DNA of 64,000 bases from Catonia carolina (taxonomy: Eukaryota; Arthropoda; Insecta; Hemiptera; Achilidae), in assembly GCA_035578175.1 (NCBI GenBank), contig JAQMRL010000001.1, forward strand, positions 438,922,124 to 438,986,123. Direction: 5' to 3'. The notes beneath the pieces were generated by a model, which did no database searches, had not been told where the DNA came from, and saw only the letters and a list, made by a program, of their open reading frames with translations. The position numbers and the translations under genes were made by a program. Positions 36,166-64,000 of the stretch are shown piece after piece; the first letter of the stretch is position 1; each line of letters opens with the position of its first letter.

Positions 36166-36908
36166 TCATCTTCCAAACCATATCTGGAAGTTCTTTTTTT
36201 ACTACAATACAAAAATGCTGATCGATCAATTGGAACTACTCTAAATAATCGAGTGCACTTCGACACATCCGCTCTTTGAGCGTAGTTTTACGCAACGAAA
36301 AAAATTATAAAATGAAGAAAACCCACGCGACCATAATAAACGTGTACTGTACTACAATTTATTCACTGTGAATGCCCGATCTCGTGAGCTGATTGTATCA
36401 AATTGTGATCGACCTCTTTCAAAATTCGACTAGCAACCCTTGCTCGCTTCGCTTCACAGCAGCTAATGTAGGCCTCATTAAATTATTTAAAATCCTCTCT
36501 ACATACAATATTTGTGGTTTTGTTGCCCAATGGTAGCAAAATAAATTGTTTTTCTGCACTTCCATCTCTAAAAAGTCCGACATATAGTCGTCCATAAGTG
36601 AAGGAAGCACTCTTGTCTCAAATTGATTAAAACAAGCGATCTGACTCCGGTATATGATTAAAATTCGTCTAATTAATTATTTAATATGACAACAATTTAA
36701 AACACTTTTCAACTGGAAAAATTTCCCCCTCCCAAGCCAAAATTACCCAACTGTATAAATATTAAATATCTTTTATTTAAAAAAAAAAATACGGAATTTT
36801 TCCCAAACTTCGCAAACTAGAGAATCAGTATCGAAAATCTACTTTTTATAGTCGATTCTCGATTATTTTTTTCAAGTATTGGTGTTATCACGAATCGATA
36901 CATCCCTA

Positions 36909-37400
36909 ATAAAATGCAATGATCAAACACAAACTGGTATCAAAAATTTTGCGATACTTTGATAAATTAACTTACACTGTACTATTCAGATGAAAAATAG
37001 TTTAAATTACTACCTAAAAAACTTTGGAAAAAATTCAATGTTAATGAAAAAAATACTAATAAAAGCCATTATTTTTTAACATATAAAAAATTATATCTAC
37101 ATACATTTAAAAAAAACACAATAATTACTTTATTAATAATAATCTTTAAAAATTAATAGTTAAACATTCTTGTTTCAATCGACAAAAAATTAAATAATAT
37201 CTTTAAAAAAATAGTTAACCACTTCGTATGTCTATAAAGTAATAACATATTATATTTTACATACAGGTTAGGTTAGAAGGTATTATTTTTTTTTAAATAT
37301 TTGTAGTGGCAAGACTGCGTTTTATTTAACTCATTGAAGACTAGACAAAAAAAATCGACAAAAAACCATCAATGATTTTGTAAATTACAAGTACAGTATT
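36909..37400. other. AT-rich interval; no gene seen
   Basis: No feature recognised. Confidence 0.35.
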
Positions 37401-37671
37401 CAGATGAACTAAAGTCCCCTAGCCGTGGGAATGAGAGAATGCATAACGCTCTCACTCGCACAAGCCATACGCGCCGTTCCAATAACATTGTCGTATAATT
37501 TCACTCATTGTTGTGAGCAAGCGTTTATGCATGCAGTGAACTAATAAGCAAGATAACGACTGTAGTATGTTTTCAGATTTGGATTATAATGGTAAAGACC
37601 TTTGAAAGAATGCGTAGTGATGCCACATATATCCCTCTCACTCGCTCGGCTATGGGACATTAGTTCGTCTG
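37401..37671. mobile_element. MITE with about 38-bp TIRs
   Basis: CAGATGAACTAAAGTCCC at the left against GGGACATTAGTTCGTCTG at the right, followed inward by AGCCGTGGGAATGAGAGA and its counterpart TCTCACTCGCTCGGCT. No clear target duplication and no coding sequence. Confidence 0.65.
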
Positions 37672-37914
37672 ATATCTATAATTGCAATTGTACGCACAGA
37701 CTTATAAAGTACCATATTCTGGTGGTTTAGAAATAGACCTAAATTTCAAGATTATTAATAATAAATAATTTTTTCCCACTAAAAATCACATCAAAACAAA
37801 AAACAAACTATATAAATTACTTTTATTATTACCATTTACAATTACCATTTACGTAAACTGATAAAGTGCACTGGAAATCAACTTACCTAACTATGGTAGC
37901 ACCATTGTATCATC

Positions 37915-37970
37915 TACATTAACAGTAATTGCAGAACAGTCGGACGTTAAACCAAAAAAAAATTGTATCG
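37915..37970 (+). mobile_element. SINE tail fragment
   Basis: GCAGAACAGTCGGACGTTAA followed by A-rich sequence, the last 45 bp of the SINE seen at 22297. Confidence 0.75.
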
Positions 37971-38840
37971 CACATAATTAGACATTAATTATGTATTGCT
38001 TATAAATTAATGTATATTTAAAAGAAGCGAAGAAAATAGTTTATTTTAAATATTCATTGAAAATAATCATTTTAATAATAAAAAAAAACAATCAATTAAA
38101 TGTAACCATTAGCTCATAAATATATATTAATGGTACCGACATAATAGTGATACATTTTAATGTATGTTTATGTCGGCAAAATTTAGTAAACGTTTATGTA
38201 GGAAAAAGTTCGTTAAATGTCTCAATAGCCCATTAAATGTAAAATTAATGTGTCGGTGTTTAAGTAAGTAGTATTTTCTGATATATCGACGAAACTATCG
38301 ATTGCTACTAATTGCACGAGATCGAACCGTAGCGTCTACTATCAAGTACCGACATAGCGGGTTACAAGGCCACGCTGTTTGCAGTGTATGTGTTTTACTG
38401 TTATTGTGCTATTATACATTTCATGAAACGATGTCTAGAGATGCATTAGATTGTTTTGCAGAAGATTCTGGGTCAGAATTAGATGACACGGACATTGATG
38501 AATCATACGACCCTGCGGAGAATGAAAGCGATATTGATATAAGTTTCATATAAAAATTTTCAGAAATGTGTAAATTAAGAGTAATTGTAAATAGTATTAT
38601 TTTATAAAGAACTTAATAATTGACTTAAACTAAATATACGGTTAAAAGGAGCAAATTTCAAACTTTATTTTCATATAATACCCTTGTTGATAAGAACTGA
38701 AGTGACTGCACACTGATTTTATGAAAAAGTTGAAAAAACGTCAGTCTACAGTGCAAGATACGTATAATTTACTTTTTAGTCTGTAGTGCAAAGTCGTGAA
38801 AAAAATTGTAGACTGGAAAGTGTTAACCTTTTGAACTTCA
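37971..38840 (+). other. Possible piggyBac-like relic with an acidic N-terminal frame
   Basis: A frame ending at 38553 includes MSRDALDCFAEDSGSELDDT followed by DIDESYDPAENESDIDISF. Such acidic N-termini are common in piggyBac-like transposases, but nothing after it supports a catalytic domain. GAAAGTGTTAAC at 38818-38828 resembles the right end of the TTAA MITEs. I cannot find the left end. Could also be a chance acidic frame. Confidence 0.35.
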
Positions 38841-40089
38841 GGTAACGATACATCATCGCTGGCCATTATGCGAGAAATCGTGGGTGCCGAGTGCACTCTT
38901 GTGGAGTGGAATAAAGTGTCTGTTATCGTCAATTGTCTGGGTATTGTAGCGATAAATTGTAAAGGGAGAAGGTGTTTTTGTTTTTTTTATACAACTGAAT
39001 AACAACTTCTCATGCATAACATATTCGTATATCCAGTACTTAAAAATCCATAAAAAATCTCATCAGATGGAAACCGTTTGTGGTGTTATTCGTTAATTTT
39101 ACTTCAATATTATTTTCTGTACTCTTAAAAGAACAAAAACACATTAATACATTCAGCTAGCCTTCAAAAAATTAAAATAAACTGCACAATACCTAAATAA
39201 ATAATATATAAAAAAATACATTAATACTATCTAGACACACGTTCGCGTAATTCATAAATACATTAGATTACATTTATATTTTGACTTGTTCCTAAGAGAA
39301 AAAAAAACAAAAAAATTAGCTAAAAATTAATAATAATAACAATAAAACTAATATAGTAATAATAATAATTAAAAACTATTTGGAACAAATCTTTGGCCAG
39401 TGTATATAATAAACTAACATTATAATAATAATAAACCTAATTACATTATTCAAACATTCTAATACGACTAAAAACAAAAGCCGTGGTCAGTAAGTTTTTT
39501 TTTAATATTTTTTATTGTTATTAATTAATTTTTTTGTAATAATTCAAATTTTATACGGTATTGAAAATTATTTTGTGACCCAACTCGGTGGTGCAGGAGT
39601 ACAGAGTACAACACTGGAAAGATAAAGATCCCTGATTAGATTCCCCAGTTATGTACACAAGACCGACCATTATAACAATATTAAGATATTGCAAACTCAA
39701 AAAAAAAAAAAAACATAACCTTCACGATCAACAGTGAAAATTATCGGGTGATGAATTTAAACGATTATAATTTAATATCAACTTACGAGATTAATAAAAA
39801 ATTTGTTCCTCACGTTTACCGAACGAGAATCAGTTAAAAAACAAACCAACTACTCGAAAAAAATCGTAAAAAATACTACCGATCCTGAGGAAGTGTATAT
39901 ATATTTGATGAATACATAAAATAAATAATTAACGTTAATCGAACCAGTAAACGAAAATAACAATCAACATTACGCGCTAAAAAATGATTCAACTAGTTTT
40001 TCTATTCGTAAAATTACTTAATAATAATTATTATCCTCTATTTATATTTATTTATTTATATATATTATAATACAGTAAAACATTATTCA
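38841..40089. other. AT-rich interval downstream of InR; SINE-like fragment
   Basis: 39586-39715 has a tRNA-like phrase (ACTCGGTGGTGCAGGAGTAC and GATTAGATTCCCC) ending in poly(A), probably a diverged SINE. The rest is (AAT)n and AT-rich sequence. Confidence 0.4.
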
Positions 40090-40236
40090 TTTATTTATTT
40101 ACAATATAATAGTGTATATATATAGCGATAAAAATGATTGTCACAACGTTCATTAACTAACGTGTCGTTAACTAACGTTTATTAACTATCATCATCGGAT
40201 TCGTTAACTAACGGTCGTTAACTAATGTTCGTCTGG
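40090..40236 (-). other. InR: Probable InR 3' UTR with poly(A) signals
   Basis: Directly after the stop codon the minus strand carries short CGTTAACTAACG repeats and then overlapping AATAAA hexamers at about 40094-40099 and 40090-40095, some 140 bases from the stop. These are the first canonical signals after the coding sequence. Further AATAAA-like sequences occur beyond them, so the true cleavage site is unknown. Assignment is by position and motif only. Confidence 0.45.
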
Positions 40237-63253
<23,017 letters not shown>

Positions 63254-63427
63254 CTGCAACAAAAGAATGTACACTTAATAATACTTTTTCACTACATACC
63301 TACCGTAGATAGTTAAAGAAAATCTCAAGCGTGGTTTGGAATTCAGCGAAGAAAACAGTAAAGTGTTAGTGCAGAAGAGATGTCAAGAGGGTAGGAGAGG
63401 GACATGTTATAAGGCTAATGGTAAGGT

Positions 63428-63611
63428 TGCCGGCCACATTGGCGCAGTTGGTAACGTGCTCGCCTCTCATCATGCGGCCTTGGGTTCGAATCCCATTCAG
63501 GCCCAGCATATTTTCATACGTTACAAAAAATCATTTCATCATTCACCGTCTGCATTAGCAGTAATTGCAGAACAGTCGGACGTTAAACAAAAAAAAAAAA
63601 AAAAAAAAAAA
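63428..63611 (+). mobile_element. tRNA-derived SINE (GGACGTTAAAC tail), copy in InR intron
   Basis: Perfect 12-bp duplication TAATGGTAAGGT (63416-63427 and 63612-63623). Head TGGCGCAGTTGGTAACGTGC and GGGTTCGAATCCC, tail CAGAACAGTCGGACGTTAAA and poly(A). Closest to the units in the palindromic dimer. Confidence 0.9.
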
Positions 63612-63789
63612 TAATGGTAAGGTCGTGGAGAATTCACATACTTAAGAACTGTTTTGTCGTCAGGTGGAAAATTGGGTAAAAAGTTAAGAGCAGAAAGCAA
63701 GTGGTTTCTTCCAAAGTGCGAGTACGGTACACCGTAAAAAGTTACATACAATACATACTTTGTGCCAATTTTAACGTATGAAAACACGA

Positions 63790-64000
63790 CTGGCGGAAAG
63801 AAAATAGAATCCAGGCAACAGAGATGAAGTTCAAGATGAGTACGCTGGGGAAGACAAGAAGGGATAGAATAAGAAATGACGTAATTAGGGAACAACTGGA
63901 AATGTACAGCCTGTTAAGGATGGTTGGACAGACAAAGCTGAGATAGTTTGGCCATGTCAGTAGGATGGAGAGAAGACAGCCGAAAAGAATGGCGTACTCG
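63790..64000 (+). pseudogene. LINE fragment running off the window
   Basis: Reads TRRDRIRNDVIREQLEMYSL, then after a stop FGHVSRMERRQPKRMAY. The R-D-R-x-R-N-x-x-I-R and FGHVxRM motifs are typical of the post-RT part of insect LINEs. Its end is outside the window. Confidence 0.75.

Larger units (their letters stand above)
35222..36908. mobile_element. Probable hAT-like element, with nested insertions
   Basis: Left TAGTGATGTATCAATACCAA and right (inverted) TTGGTGTTATCACGAATCGA then TACATCCCTA look like degenerate TIRs, with inward repeats of TCGATTCTCGATACTGA. AAATGCAA is present at both flanks but not exactly adjacent. Inside lie a foldback G copy (35458), a LINE end (35995) and minus-strand open frames (36419-36610) that may be transposase remnants. 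Family assignment is tentative. Confidence 0.45.

Noticed and set aside
37321..40089. A second host gene downstream of InR
   Set aside because: No exon-like conserved protein segment found; only transposon-like and AT-rich sequence, although distant or poorly conserved exons could be missed by eye.

Overview
The window looks like insect nuclear DNA, AT-rich and packed with transposable elements. The only host gene I can support is the 3' half of an insulin receptor (InR) on the minus strand. Ten exons, from 63253 down to 40237, join in frame into a 652-residue C-terminal part: the end of the alpha chain with an RGKR furin site, fibronectin III segments, the transmembrane helix, the NPEY juxtamembrane motif, a complete tyrosine kinase and a short tail. 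The 5' exons lie beyond base 64000. Long TE-filled introns and the repeat types suggest an insect with a large genome, possibly a hemipteran; the order is inference.

Layout. Bases 1-40236 hold no recognisable host exon and appear to be intergenic DNA downstream of InR: repeats of a Helentron-like family, SINEs, foldback elements, TTAA- and TA-target MITEs, mariner, hAT and pogo relics, many non-LTR retrotransposon 3' tails, and AT-rich or (AAT)n deserts. Bases 40237-63253 are InR exons separated by introns of 1.4-5.2 kb that hold the same repeat families. Bases 63254-64000 are the next intron, with a SINE and a LINE fragment.

Most interesting point. Just upstream (in gene direction) of the last InR exon, inside intron 9, there is a duplicated and internally deleted copy of that exon. 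It keeps the splice acceptor and the first 11 codons, with only synonymous differences, then runs into a new 11-codon tail and a stop. If spliced, it would make a receptor with a truncated kinase domain.

The repeats allow insertion order to be read in several places, from target-site duplications, nested insertions and paralogous empty sites. Clear cases are a roughly 400-bp retroposon with an (AAC)n tail, a 245-bp hairpin-headed SINE, a palindromic SINE dimer with one target-site duplication, and a foldback element whose empty site is preserved at 57 kb. The tRNA-like sequences here are SINE heads; I found no genuine tRNA, rRNA or CRISPR.
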